Source of the DNA: a virus
IMG/VR virus record: IMGVR_UViG_3300029319_000132
Location: 1-40,732 of that record
DNA length: 40,732 nt
Direction: 5' to 3' (one strand)
Within the stretch, counting starts at the first letter, position 1; the number at the start of each line of letters is the position of its first letter. Shown here piece after piece: positions 1 through 9,616 of this stretch. The notes below the pieces were generated by a model. That model did no database searches and was not told where the DNA came from. It saw only the letters and a list, made by a program, of their open reading frames with translations. The translations under genes were made by a program, and so were the position numbers.

Positions 1-70
1 CAACTCTCATTACGACGAAATAATGAAACAAGTCGCAGCCGGTGACTTGACAATCGTTGACGCCGACTGA
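1..70 (+). CDS. 3' end of a gene spanning the contig junction (DUF5872-like small basic protein)
   Basis: These bases encode the last 22 residues (NSHYDEIMKQVAAGDLTIVD followed by AD) and the TGA stop of a protein with no start inside this segment. Base 1 (c) completes the gg left at base 40732 to give a glycine codon, and the joined protein runs through AYKKAGG into NSHYDEIM without a break in phase. I therefore take it as the C-terminus of the gene starting at 40386, with the window being a circular genome cut inside it. The stop overlaps the next ATG (TGATG), as in many gene pairs here. If the window is not circular, this is simply a truncated gene of unknown N-terminus. Confidence 0.8.
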   Translation, partial: NSHYDEIMKQVAAGDLTIVDAD

Positions 71-270
71 TGAAGCTGGCGATGGAACCCGTACTCAAAA
101 CCCAGATGGAACTCGAAGCGCATGAGAAAGAGTGTGCGATTCGATATGCGGCTGTCCAAGAACGACTCGACAGCTTGGACAAGCGCATGTGGCGTCTCGA
201 AGCGATGATCATGGGCAGCACGATCTTAGTTGTGGCTATGGTCGTCACAGTATTTATGGGAATTAGGTAA
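70..270 (+). CDS. Small coiled-coil protein with C-terminal membrane segment
   Basis: A 66-residue protein. Residues 10-42 are charged with heptad spacing (ERLDSLDKRMWRLEAM) and look like a short coiled coil. Residues 46-64 form one hydrophobic membrane-spanning stretch (MGSTILVVAMVVTVFMGI) with a short positive tail. This architecture is that of XhlA/holin-associated or small tail-anchored phage proteins. It lies downstream of the holin-lysozyme cluster across the genome junction and is translationally coupled to the preceding gene by a 1-nt TGATG overlap. A role in lysis or as a membrane component of virion assembly is possible. The exact function is not determined by the sequence. Confidence 0.75.
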   Translation: MKLAMEPVLKTQMELEAHEKECAIRYAAVQERLDSLDKRMWRLEAMIMGSTILVVAMVVTVFMGIR

Positions 271-272
271 TT

Positions 273-1616
273 ATGGCAGCAATCACAACAGATGATCAGC
301 TAACTTCCGAAATCGGCAAACTTGCCGGAACTCCGCTGCCCGGGGTAGCACCTGTAACCACCACGGTAGGCGCAGGCGAAGATATCTCAGCAACCAGTGG
401 TCAAATAGGCACCACTCCTGATCTGACAGCCTCACAAGTTTCTGAAACAGGCTTGACGCCTGTCACGCCAACTGCCCCTGCAGCGGACGTAGGACAGGTT
501 GCCGGGATAACGGGCATACGAACTGATCTGGAGGAACTGGGAGGAGCGCAAGCCGCACAGCTAACGCCAACAGGATCGTATGTTGACATGACGGGTGTCG
601 AGGGCACCGTGTCACCGGGAGCAACGGCAGAGGCCGCACAGGCTGAACTCGATCCTAGAGCCACCGTCCAGTACCAGCTTGGCGAGATCATGTCGAGTCT
701 TGAGTCTGGCGGTCCTATGCCAGCCTTTGCGGCCCCTGCGGTTCGTAAGGTAAACGCTGTCATGCAGGCTCGGGGTCTTGGTGCCTCGTCGATGGCAGCG
801 GCAGCTATCACGCAGGCACTCATGGAGTCTGGCGTACAGATTGCCGTACAGGACGCTAACAAATACGCTGCAGTACAGCTACAGAACCTGAACAACCGTC
901 AGCAGACGGCCCTTGCAAACGCCGCAAACGTGGCTGCAATGGACAAGGCAAACCTGTCTGCGAGGTTGCAGGGAGCCGTTACCGAGGCGCAGGCGCTACT
1001 GTCTGTAGACCTGAAAAACCTTGACAACAAACAAAAAAGTGATACACTGACATACAGTGCTTTGACGCAGGCCCTGTTCAAGGACGCTGCGGAAGACAAT
1101 GCCCGTCAACAATTCAACGCTAAGAACCAGTTGCAGGTTGACGAATTCTTTGCAGAACTAGGTTCGCAGGTCGAGACCGCTAACGCTAATCGGGTTGCGG
1201 CGATGCGGCAGTTCAACACTTCTGAGTCGAACGCTATGAAGCAGTTCAATCAGCAGGTTACTGACGCCCGTGACAAGTTCAACGCAAACATGCAGTATGC
1301 TGTGGATCAGTCGAATGCCGTGTGGCGCAGAGAAATTAACACCGCGAACACGGCGACACAAAACGAAACAAATCGTATCAACGTACAGAACCAGTACAAT
1401 GCCACGCAAACAGCCATGAACCAGTTGTGGCAGTTCTATCGTGACAACGCATCGTGGAACTTTCAGAAGTCAGAAAGCCAGCTAGGTCGTCAACACGACA
1501 TCGGCACAATGGCTATGCAGTTTGCGAACTCGACAGAAATGTACGAAAAAGAACAGAAAGACAAGGTTCTTTCAGGCATTGGTAGCTGGCTAACTAGGTG
1601 GGCAGCAACGAGTTAA
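273..1616 (+). CDS. Virion structural protein, Gln/Asn/Ala-rich (internal or tail-associated)
   Basis: A 447-residue protein without cysteine-rich or enzymatic motifs. The first 120 residues are a Thr/Pro/Ala/Gly-rich low-complexity tail. From about residue 130 it becomes helical and strongly Ala/Gln/Asn-rich, with repeated short units such as RQFNTSESNAMKQFNQQV and QFNAKNQLQVDEF. The segment around residues 150-185 (AVRKVNAVMQARGLGASSM) resembles a virion protein family I recall from many marine podo- and myoviruses. It begins two bases after the preceding stop and is followed by other probable virion genes. It could be an internal ejection protein or a tail or stem component; the sequence does not decide. 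The Shine-Dalgarno match is weak. Confidence 0.75.
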   Translation: MAAITTDDQLTSEIGKLAGTPLPGVAPVTTTVGAGEDISATSGQIGTTPDLTASQVSETGLTPVTPTAPAADVGQVAGITGIRTDLEELGGAQAAQLTPTGSYVDMTGVEGTVSPGATAEAAQAELDPRATVQYQLGEIMSSLESGGPMPAFAAPAVRKVNAVMQARGLGASSMAAAAITQALMESGVQIAVQDANKYAAVQLQNLNNRQQTALANAANVAAMDKANLSARLQGAVTEAQALLSVDLKNLDNKQKSDTLTYSALTQALFKDAAEDNARQQFNAKNQLQVDEFFAELGSQVETANANRVAAMRQFNTSESNAMKQFNQQVTDARDKFNANMQYAVDQSNAVWRREINTANTATQNETNRINVQNQYNATQTAMNQLWQFYRDNASWNFQKSESQLGRQHDIGTMAMQFANSTEMYEKEQKDKVLSGIGSWLTRWAATS

Positions 1617-1618
1617 CA

Positions 1619-2131
1619 ATGGATTTTGCAAAACTTTGGAATACTATAGAAACTTTCGTAGACCCTGTTGCTGATTTTTTGCTTGGGGAAGATGTCTACG
1701 ATGACGACGCTGTGAACGTAGCTAGTAAAAAATCACGTTCTGGCGGGTTCTTGGGTGATCTTCTGGGCAAGGGTGCAAAAGCATACATTGACTTGAAGGA
1801 TTCTGAAGATGATCCTAATTTTGCTGCCACACAATTTCAAGCTCCCAAAATAACTAGATACAGACCTACCCCTCCTAGTAGTCCCGGAGGAGCCACCCCC
1901 ATGCGAGGTCCTGTAGGTTCTACTGATCCACGTGTGCAGCGTCTCTTCCAGAACGCGAGACGAGGACGTGCATATGCCAATCCTGATATGAACGCATTTG
2001 GTAGAAACGTGCGCGTTGCTATGAATTTGCGACAGGGTCGTCTTACACAAACTGTAGAAAAGGCGTCCGTACCGTCTGTAAAAGAGGCCGCTCCAGCACA
2101 AGTTCGTAAACACTCAAAGGATGTGACGTAA
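1619..2131 (+). CDS. Hypothetical protein of the virion gene block
   Basis: A 170-residue protein counted from ATG 1619, three bases after the stop of the preceding gene; a GTG seven codons upstream would overlap that gene and is less likely. The N-terminus (MDFAKLWNTIETFVDPVADF) is amphipathic, residues 45-65 are Gly-rich, and the middle is Pro/Ser-rich and probably disordered (PTPPSSPGGATPMRGP). The C-terminal third is Arg/Gln-rich and basic. No known domain is recognised. Its last base is shared with the next start (TAATG), so it is coupled to the virion genes on both sides and is probably a small structural or assembly protein. Confidence 0.7.
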   Translation: MDFAKLWNTIETFVDPVADFLLGEDVYDDDAVNVASKKSRSGGFLGDLLGKGAKAYIDLKDSEDDPNFAATQFQAPKITRYRPTPPSSPGGATPMRGPVGSTDPRVQRLFQNARRGRAYANPDMNAFGRNVRVAMNLRQGRLTQTVEKASVPSVKEAAPAQVRKHSKDVT

Positions 2132-2688
2132 TGTCTGAAACAGATGCACAGGTTCGCGGCAGAGGTTCCATAGAAAATTTAGACCCCTTTGCATACGCTC
2201 CTCCGGGCCACTCCTTGACCCAAGATAATTCTCGTTGGCCGTGGGGAAAACCACCCCGGGATGTCGATCCGGAGAAAGCACTTAGTCGTGCTTTGGATGG
2301 TCTAGAAAAACCTGCCGTCATGGAGGAGATGACAAAACTTCTTCTTGTCGGCGTGTCCGTAGAAACTCTTGTTGAGGGCTTTCTTCTGCAAGGCTTTCAA
2401 GAGGGTAAATTTACACCAGATGTTGCGGTTCTGATAAAGCCTGTTCTCGCTCTTATGATCGGAGAGATGGCTGAAGACGCTAATATACCGTTTCGTATGT
2501 TTGAGAATGACAATGCAGGGGAGGAGGGCAAGATGGACGAGCGAACCTTCTTCCGTATGATGAGAGAAAATAATCCGCGCATGTTTGAGTATATACGCGA
2601 AAAGGTCAACTCGCAGATTCGTGAAGGAAACATACCCCGCGAACCTGAAGAAGAGACCTTCCTTGACATGAAGGGAGATCAAGAATGA
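2131..2688 (+). CDS. Conserved marine-phage virion-associated protein
   Basis: A 185-residue acidic protein. An N-terminal Pro/aromatic segment with PPGHSLTQDNSRWPWGKPPR (residues 24-43) precedes helices containing VEGFLLQGFQEGKFTPDVAV (about residues 81-100). This pattern, a Pro-rich 'PGxSLT..WPW..PP' entry followed by helices, is one I associate with conserved structural proteins of cyanophages and other marine phages. No enzymatic motif is present. It overlaps its neighbours by 1 nt upstream and by 4 nt downstream (ATGA), which places it in a tightly coupled virion operon. A role as an internal virion or connector protein is inferred from position only. Confidence 0.72.
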   Translation: MSETDAQVRGRGSIENLDPFAYAPPGHSLTQDNSRWPWGKPPRDVDPEKALSRALDGLEKPAVMEEMTKLLLVGVSVETLVEGFLLQGFQEGKFTPDVAVLIKPVLALMIGEMAEDANIPFRMFENDNAGEEGKMDERTFFRMMRENNPRMFEYIREKVNSQIREGNIPREPEEETFLDMKGDQE

Positions 2689-4712
2689 GTTTCTTGGCAT
2701 TCATAGGCGGGTCCATAAAAGAACTCAACTTGATTGAAAAAGAGAAGAGGGCTGCTGCGGCCAAAGAAGCAGAGGCTGCGGCTGAGTACGCTCTGTTCGA
2801 AAGACAGGAGAGGTTTAAGTCCGATCTTACGGAAGGCCGCAGTATAGCAGCAGGTAAACGCGAACTTGAACAATCTAAACGGGCTGATGTAGCCGAAGCT
2901 CTTCAGCAGGCTTTGGAAGACGGCACTATCACGCAGGCAGGTCTCGGAGCCATCGGAAAGGGCTTGACCACCTTTGACCCTTCATTCATCGATCTTACTA
3001 AATCTGCTTCTGCCATCGAAGCAGCCGCCACAAAATATGATGTGAAAGGCGACACCGGTACTTTTACATGGAATTTAGCAGCAGAATTGGAGTACGGATC
3101 AGGTGGGAGTCCGTACAAACGCGCACAAATCTTGTGGGATAGCTGGAATAAACAGTTAAGCACAGAACAGGGCTACAGGGATGCTCTGGATTTTTTCAAG
3201 GATGATGAAACTGCTCTCAGAAACATGGAGAGTCTAGTTAAAAAGAATGAAGGCGCTCTGCGTGTAGGCAATATCAACGCACAAAAAGCTGCAGGAGTAG
3301 AACAGACCGGTCTTAAATACATTGACCTTACAGAAAACTACACGAATGCAGCAAGGCTGTTCGACGAGCTTGGTTTTAAAAACGTAGAAGAACTCACACT
3401 AAAGGAAATCGGTCAAGCGATATACGATGTTGCAGATGACGAAGAAGCTCTGTTGTTTCCCACAAGGGACACATCAGAGGGAGGTCTGGTTGGCGGCATT
3501 TTCATACCCGTTAAAAAAACAGACATCACGCACCTAGAAACTATGGCTACGCGAACTGGCTACGAGTCTGCACAGCAGATGGTTGCAGCGTTCAACTACC
3601 GTGCCGGTGAACGACCGGAGGGTATGAGTGATCAACAATTTGCAAGTCAACAGAATGACGTGCTTTTGAAGGCGGTCCAGCTAGAGCGAAAAGGCTATGG
3701 CGACATGCTTGCAAATCCCGCTCTGATGGACGGTGCAGATGCTGCAAATTTTTACAACGACCTGAATAAGACCTTCAAGGGGGACAAGCAGGCAATGGCA
3801 CAGGCCGTGTCTCTGCTAGTGAAAACACCCGAGGGAACCTTTGTGAAAACTCGTAGATATCGTTACTCTGGCAACGTCAATCAAAAGACACAAGCTATAG
3901 GGACAGGCGCTGAGTTTGTTGAAAAAGTTACTGGTCTCAAGGCTGACGATTTCAATGAAGGATTCAAGGCACAGACAGAGGCTGTTGACTACTTAGATCG
4001 TCTTATTGAACTTGAAGATGAGATAGGTGAACAGGTTGGCACTGGCTGGATTAGAAATACGGCTGCATTCTTCGCCCGCTTCGGCATTCAAATTGCACAG
4101 GGTCCGCAAGCTATCGGCGCACTCTTCGGTGCAAACGAAGACTTCGCAGCCACCGCCCCGGGAACTAATCAGGCTGACCTACAGGCAGTCGTGAAAAAAG
4201 TCATTCCGGGCATCGACCTAAATAATATTTCAGAAGCCGAAGCTATCCGCCTTACCTTGGCGGCTAAGATGGCCCGTGCTGTCGATCCGTCAGGACGCTT
4301 GTCAAACCAAGACTTCGAGATTCAACTTCGTAGACTTGGAGATGCCGCCTTTACAACTCCGGGCGAAATCAAAAGAAAACTCACAATGATTAAGAAAGAG
4401 TTTGAGTCTGACTTAGAGTATAAGAAAATGCTCAAGCGGGTCATGGACGATCAGTCTAAGCTAACGCCACAGGTTGCTCGGACAGTTCAGGCTCACATCA
4501 AAATCAGGCAGCTAGAAGAAGGTATGTACGGGACTACAGGTCGAGAGGCCGTTGTTCAACAACAAGAAGAAGCTACTGCCAAAGTCACCACGACACAATC
4601 CGCACGAACTCTAGACGGAAATCCCCTGTATAAGGGTTCAGACGGTCTTTACTATTTGGACCCCGAAGCAACTCAAGTCGTCCCTGCAGACAGGGTCAAG
4701 GATATTAAGTAA
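2685..4712 (+). CDS. Large virion protein (probable internal/ejection protein)
   Basis: A 675-residue protein preceded by a good ribosome-binding site (GGGAGATCAAGAATG). Residues 10-60 form an Ala/Lys/Glu-rich amphipathic helix likely to be a coiled coil (EKEKRAAAAKEAEAAAEYAL). The rest is a mix of helices rich in Asp, Glu and Lys without cysteines or recognisable catalytic motifs. In short-tailed phages, long helical proteins encoded in series after the head and lysis genes are commonly the internal core proteins ejected with the DNA, and that is the inferred role here. It overlaps the preceding gene by ATGA, and the next gene starts immediately after its stop. Confidence 0.72.
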   Translation: MSFLAFIGGSIKELNLIEKEKRAAAAKEAEAAAEYALFERQERFKSDLTEGRSIAAGKRELEQSKRADVAEALQQALEDGTITQAGLGAIGKGLTTFDPSFIDLTKSASAIEAAATKYDVKGDTGTFTWNLAAELEYGSGGSPYKRAQILWDSWNKQLSTEQGYRDALDFFKDDETALRNMESLVKKNEGALRVGNINAQKAAGVEQTGLKYIDLTENYTNAARLFDELGFKNVEELTLKEIGQAIYDVADDEEALLFPTRDTSEGGLVGGIFIPVKKTDITHLETMATRTGYESAQQMVAAFNYRAGERPEGMSDQQFASQQNDVLLKAVQLERKGYGDMLANPALMDGADAANFYNDLNKTFKGDKQAMAQAVSLLVKTPEGTFVKTRRYRYSGNVNQKTQAIGTGAEFVEKVTGLKADDFNEGFKAQTEAVDYLDRLIELEDEIGEQVGTGWIRNTAAFFARFGIQIAQGPQAIGALFGANEDFAATAPGTNQADLQAVVKKVIPGIDLNNISEAEAIRLTLAAKMARAVDPSGRLSNQDFEIQLRRLGDAAFTTPGEIKRKLTMIKKEFESDLEYKKMLKRVMDDQSKLTPQVARTVQAHIKIRQLEEGMYGTTGREAVVQQQEEATAKVTTTQSARTLDGNPLYKGSDGLYYLDPEATQVVPADRVKDIK

Positions 4713-7700
4713 ATGGCACGACAGGTCACGGTAGAGGAAGTAACTGAGAAGCCAACTGGCGGCGTCTTCCCGCCTAGTGAGGGCGGTGTTGTATCCGTAA
4801 CAGAAGATGGCGGCGAACCTAAACCCGTAGGTGAAGTTCCCCGAAAAGCGGCTGCACCTCTGCAAACAGACGTTGTTCTTAGTCCTGATCCTGTACTGGG
4901 CGTATCTACGAAAGTAGTCCCCAAAGGTGACGTGACGCAAGCTGCGGGAGAAAGTGTTGCCAGACAGGTTGCGCCATCCTTCGATTCGATTCTGGAAAGC
5001 ACTACAGATACGAATGAATATATGCGCCTTCTGTCTTTACAAGAGGACGCAGAGGCTGGTGATGCTGACGCCCAGATGAGGATGCTATCCTTGACGGAAG
5101 GCACAGTTCCTCCGGGGGAAACGGTCAAGCCGTTCACTGAACAGGTTGAAGGGGCCGCGCCCGGGGTAGTTCAACCTATGAACCGTGCTACACTAGAGGC
5201 AATGTTTCCGACGCTTGTCGATCCCTTCGAGATAGATCAGGCACTCCTTGTAGGTCAACAACAGATTACACTCGACAATATGCTGCGGGAAACAGTTCCG
5301 GATGCGCGGGTGCGGCAAATTCTTGTAGAGAACGGTCTGGGTAACTTTGGCGAAGTTGTAGGAGGAAGAATTGCGGAGGCAGGGCGTGGTGGTGCCCAAT
5401 TATCTGCGATGTTGACAAGCACATCACCTCTAAATACGGCTGCGTATTATGGTGGTCTTGCTTTTCTTGATTGGTACAACGGTAGAGCGTCTAGCTTTGG
5501 GGCTGCGTACGCTTCATACTCTGCTGAAATACAGCGTGACAGTGAAAGAAATTTAGATCAACTTCAGGTGTTCACTGATGCAATCGGACTGAGCGGTCCC
5601 ACTATCGGTCGTGCTACAGATGCTTTTGTCAAGGATCAACTTCGACAAAAACTAGAAGATGGGTTGATGACCCAAGAAGAGTTTGACTCAGTTGTTTACG
5701 AAACGACAGCGGACGGTCAGCGAATTGAAAAAACTCTTGTAGACGAAGCAACAGCTAACAACATTCTTCAGCTATCTATGAATGAACTGCCCCTGCTATC
5801 AAGGTTCGGGGCTATTGCTGCTGAAAACGTAGTCACTATGGCAGGCTTTGGGGTAGGCAAAGCAGTTAAGGGTCGTAAGACCCTCAGAGAAGTTCGCAAT
5901 CTTAAAGAGCAATTCCCAGAACTTTTAAAGGGTATTGAAGACCCGGAAAGAATTTTAAGCACTGTCCAAGCTGCAGGAAAAGCCCGCAGGATAAATAAAA
6001 AGTTTCTTATGATCGGTTTGCGAGAAGAACGGCTAGATGCAACAGTTGTTCGTTTATCTAACGACATTGAGAAACTTGAAGACGATCTTGCTAATATGCG
6101 GCTCGGAGGAGCTTCCGTTAAGGGGCATCCCAAGTACGCAGAGTACATAGCTAAAAGTCAAGAATCGAACCTGTTAAAAACTCGCATGCTGAAGGGTAAG
6201 TTCATGGGACGCACCCTGCCCCTAGTCGCAGAAAACGTAGAGAACTCTTTAGTAATCTCTGCAGGACAACTTGCAGCCCGAGAATTTCTCCCCTCATTCA
6301 CAGGTCTTGAATCGGACACATCCGAATTCATGGGTGCCTTAGTTATGAGTTTGGGCGGATACAAAGTCACTAAAACAGTGGGTAAAGCAGCAGCTGGTGG
6401 TGTTTTGCGAACTGTTGAAGGTAATACTTCTGCAAAGGTAACAGGCAGCTTTGGTCGTGTTATGGACTTCCTAGCTTACGTAGGAACAGGTGGAGAAGTA
6501 GGTCGCCTCAAAAGCGCACAGGGAAAGGCACTATTTGGTGATGAAACAATAGAGGTTTACGAAAAAGGTCTGGACCGTAAGCTGACAGCGGACGAACGTC
6601 GTGGGATTACGTATGCTTCTCGTCTTATTCAGAACATGAGTCCGGATCAGCGAGAACTTGTTTTCAAAGCACAGGAACAATACTTCGACATACAAAATCG
6701 TATTGTGAATAGATTCCCTCAAGGAGATGCCCGGGAACAGGCAAAGGAATTATTCACCCTTTCTTTTGCACAGGGCGCAAGTCTCGGACCCTTGGCCGCT
6801 CTCAATCGTCTGGAAACAGGTCGCATGAGTGTTCGTTCCCTAAAGGACATGGACGCTGAAACTCTTCGCAGGCATACCGAGGCAACTGAAAAGCAAATCG
6901 ATATAACTGAAACAGCCCTCGACAACTTCGATCAACTTCTAAGAGATACGGATGGCGTGACGGGCAAGGAACAAGTTGCTACGTTCATCCTAAACGCACG
7001 GAATGCGTTGAAACAACATCAACGAAATGTTGCAGGAGAAGCACAGGATCAACTTGCCGCTTTAGATGAATTAGAAACAGCTATATTTAGTGACATAGCT
7101 ACGGAAATACCGTCTGACTTTTTCAGCACCCTTCTATCTCAACGCCGATCTTTGCACAGACAAATCGGAAAGAGTTTCGATACCAAAGAAGAGATCATAC
7201 GCTTGCAGCAGGTTTTTCAAGAGGGCCTTGAAAATCGTGTTAATATAGTTAGAGGAATGAGAGGTCGAGGGGCACAGCATCAAATCGCTCTTGCAAGTGC
7301 TGCAGAGGATATGATTGACACGCACGTCGAAACATTATTCGCGACAGGACGTGCTGCCTATGAACCTGTTGTGGAGTTTGCGAAGAATCGCTCTCCTATT
7401 GACATGTCGCCTATTGTTCGCAAGATGATAGAACAATTCAAGGCATCCAAGATTGAGAATTTCTTCTCTGCCGAGGGGGACTTCTTCAGTGGTAAACTCG
7501 GTCAACAAGCTCAAGAAGTTTTTCAGGACATGGTGGATCGTGTCATCCCTCCGGAACAAATGGATGAGATGAGAGGTTTGTTACGCGCATCCGGCTTCGA
7601 CGATAAACAACTTACGGACATTGAAGTTGCTATTCGTGCATCTGATGCTTCAGATCAACTTAACATATTTGCACAAGCGAATCCGTACGAAGTCGAAGTC

Positions 7701-9359
7701 ATGCGTCGTGCCGTTCGCGACATGGCCTTCCGACTCGATCCTCTCGATCAAAGAAACTTGAAAAGGGTTGCAACTGATTTTGCGGCTGATCTAGATAATC
7801 TTATAAAGACTCAGGATAGCCAAGTTTACGAAATGCTTTCAGAGGCTCGGGACACGTACGCAGACGAAGTCGGAGACAGACTGCGCCCGAATCAATTCCT
7901 GACAAACGTCCTAAATTCTAGAAAAGGACCGGAGAAGAGAACAAGAGGGTCCAATGATCCTTACAGATTTCTCTACGGAAAAGTAACTCCTGTCAGCGTG
8001 TTCAATCCTATAGCAGAGGCTATCGCTAAAATTGAAGCGGGAGGTCCCGGGGCAAGACTTGCACGTCAAGAACTGCCCGTGCATCTTGCTAACCTACGGA
8101 CTATTTTCGGAGAACGAGTAGATGTAGGCGACGGTACTATAGACACAGTCTTTGATTTAACAACGGATGCTGGGCGCAGCAAATTCAACACTCTGCAGAA
8201 ACTCGTATCTGAGCAAGTGTACACGCAGTGGGGTGAAAAAACTATCGCCGCAATTAAGCAACCTCGCCCTACACAGACATCCCTTGCTCGACAAGTAGGC
8301 GGATATGATTTCAAAAATTCATCCGACTGGACGGAGCTTGAAACTTTCCTACAGGTCCCTGTTAAGGAAGTCGTAGACGGACAAGTGAAAGTTCGCAACA
8401 TATCGATTGTAAAAACGGGTGAGATGATATCTTCAGAACGAGATATTGTTCGTCTCATGGATGAAAGTATACAAATAAAAAATAAGTACGATAAATTTGT
8501 CAAGGAAGTTACTACACAAACCAGTCAACTTCGTAGGGATGTAGCAACTGAAATAGAATTTGATCGTAAAACCTTTGACGATCTGGCTCCTATCCTTCGA
8601 AATCTACAACCGGATTCATTTTACACGGACTTTGTTCTCAACGGTAGTCAGGAATTGCTAGATACAACCCGAGAGAGGGCTGTGGCACTTCTTGTTAAGG
8701 GGGGCATGGACATAGATGAGGCAGCAGATAGCTTTGATTATGCTGCCAAAAGCCTTGTGACACGCGCCTTAATGGAACGTGGTGGTTTGCAAAATGTTCA
8801 GGGAAGAACTGTTACAGGCCTTAACAAACAAAAGAAAGTTGTCCGGGAGTTCACTACGCCTCAGAATATGCTTCAAGATATTCAGGAAAATAGAGAACTA
8901 CTAGACAATATCATGGGCAAAGATCATGTTGACTACTTGGAAGAAATAACCGAGTTTCTTAACATGACAGCTAAGTCAGAGGTAGGTCGCGCTTCCTTTG
9001 AAGGACTTGTTAAAGCCTACGGCACAAATGAAGCCCTTAGTCGCGTGTACAACATAGCTCGGGGAATGGTCAGTCCTTTGTACGTAACCTCTGAGTTTGC
9101 CGTCAGATTAGCAGCACAAGCAAATGTCGAGATGCTTCAACTTGCCGGTAAGGATCAGAATGCCGCCCGTATTATGACGAACATGTTGAAATATCCAGAA
9201 CTGCTGACTCGTCAGGATATGGATTATTTCGACGGAAAACTTGTAAAATTCGTTGTCGGTGAAATTCTAAAAAGACCGACAACATATCAACAAGCCGCAA
9301 GTCTAGCTGACATGCTGGGTTCTGCAGGAGAGACCACAACACAGGAGGAAGACCAGTGA
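4713..9359 (+). CDS. Giant virion protein, 1,548 aa (probable internal/ejection protein)
   Basis: The largest gene in the genome, directly abutting the preceding stop and preceded by an AAGGA box. The first 150 residues are Val/Pro/Glu-rich and probably disordered. From about residue 300 the protein is mostly helical, with long charged segments (for example residues 400-470 and 720-860) that suggest coiled coils, and a Gly/Ala-rich hydrophobic stretch near residue 370. There are no cysteine clusters and no peptidase or lysozyme motif that I can see. Size and position match the largest internal virion proteins of podoviruses, which help build the channel through the cell envelope. The assignment is by analogy. 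The gene is intact, with one start and one stop and no frame disturbance. Confidence 0.72.
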   Translation: MARQVTVEEVTEKPTGGVFPPSEGGVVSVTEDGGEPKPVGEVPRKAAAPLQTDVVLSPDPVLGVSTKVVPKGDVTQAAGESVARQVAPSFDSILESTTDTNEYMRLLSLQEDAEAGDADAQMRMLSLTEGTVPPGETVKPFTEQVEGAAPGVVQPMNRATLEAMFPTLVDPFEIDQALLVGQQQITLDNMLRETVPDARVRQILVENGLGNFGEVVGGRIAEAGRGGAQLSAMLTSTSPLNTAAYYGGLAFLDWYNGRASSFGAAYASYSAEIQRDSERNLDQLQVFTDAIGLSGPTIGRATDAFVKDQLRQKLEDGLMTQEEFDSVVYETTADGQRIEKTLVDEATANNILQLSMNELPLLSRFGAIAAENVVTMAGFGVGKAVKGRKTLREVRNLKEQFPELLKGIEDPERILSTVQAAGKARRINKKFLMIGLREERLDATVVRLSNDIEKLEDDLANMRLGGASVKGHPKYAEYIAKSQESNLLKTRMLKGKFMGRTLPLVAENVENSLVISAGQLAAREFLPSFTGLESDTSEFMGALVMSLGGYKVTKTVGKAAAGGVLRTVEGNTSAKVTGSFGRVMDFLAYVGTGGEVGRLKSAQGKALFGDETIEVYEKGLDRKLTADERRGITYASRLIQNMSPDQRELVFKAQEQYFDIQNRIVNRFPQGDAREQAKELFTLSFAQGASLGPLAALNRLETGRMSVRSLKDMDAETLRRHTEATEKQIDITETALDNFDQLLRDTDGVTGKEQVATFILNARNALKQHQRNVAGEAQDQLAALDELETAIFSDIATEIPSDFFSTLLSQRRSLHRQIGKSFDTKEEIIRLQQVFQEGLENRVNIVRGMRGRGAQHQIALASAAEDMIDTHVETLFATGRAAYEPVVEFAKNRSPIDMSPIVRKMIEQFKASKIENFFSAEGDFFSGKLGQQAQEVFQDMVDRVIPPEQMDEMRGLLRASGFDDKQLTDIEVAIRASDASDQLNIFAQANPYEVEVMRRAVRDMAFRLDPLDQRNLKRVATDFAADLDNLIKTQDSQVYEMLSEARDTYADEVGDRLRPNQFLTNVLNSRKGPEKRTRGSNDPYRFLYGKVTPVSVFNPIAEAIAKIEAGGPGARLARQELPVHLANLRTIFGERVDVGDGTIDTVFDLTTDAGRSKFNTLQKLVSEQVYTQWGEKTIAAIKQPRPTQTSLARQVGGYDFKNSSDWTELETFLQVPVKEVVDGQVKVRNISIVKTGEMISSERDIVRLMDESIQIKNKYDKFVKEVTTQTSQLRRDVATEIEFDRKTFDDLAPILRNLQPDSFYTDFVLNGSQELLDTTRERAVALLVKGGMDIDEAADSFDYAAKSLVTRALMERGGLQNVQGRTVTGLNKQKKVVREFTTPQNMLQDIQENRELLDNIMGKDHVDYLEEITEFLNMTAKSEVGRASFEGLVKAYGTNEALSRVYNIARGMVSPLYVTSEFAVRLAAQANVEMLQLAGKDQNAARIMTNMLKYPELLTRQDMDYFDGKLVKFVVGEILKRPTTYQQAASLADMLGSAGETTTQEEDQ

Positions 9360-9616
9360 AAATGAGTAAAAAGCCGAAGGGCTACGCCTACGGATCGATG
9401 GTCCGTAAGCCTATGTATGGGGGTGGCATGGCTATGCCTATGAACCCAACCACCAGACGTGAAGACAAAATGGGCATGACCGGCACTATGGCAACGGGCA
9501 TGCAGAAGTTGGCAGAGGGCACCAAGGGTAAGCTGAAAGAGTTCGCGGCTCTTGCACCGCCCTTTGACAAGGCAACCTATGCTGACAAGATTGCAGGCGC
9601 TACAAAGAACGACTAG
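9356..9616 (+). CDS. Small basic Gly/Met-rich protein, last gene of the rightward block
   Basis: An 86-residue protein starting with GTG at 9356. An AGGAGG box at 9342-9347 lies 8 bases upstream of the GTG but 14 bases from the in-frame ATG at 9362, so the GTG is the better start. The N-terminal half is unusually rich in Met, Gly and Lys (YGSMVRKPMYGGGMAMPMN); the C-terminal half is a short amphipathic helix. It resembles the other small basic Gly/Met/Lys proteins of this genome (38414, 40386) in composition. It overlaps the stop of the giant virion gene by 4 nt. Its own TAG stop lies in the CTAG palindrome shared with the converging gene. Function is unknown, possibly virion-associated. Confidence 0.7.
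   Translation: MKMSKKPKGYAYGSMVRKPMYGGGMAMPMNPTTRREDKMGMTGTMATGMQKLAEGTKGKLKEFAALAPPFDKATYADKIAGATKND

Noticed and set aside
401-895. Minus-strand frames under the virion genes (for example 401-895 and 8066-8503)
   Set aside because: They are open only because of low stop density opposite biased codons and lack starts with ribosome-binding sites or recognisable families.
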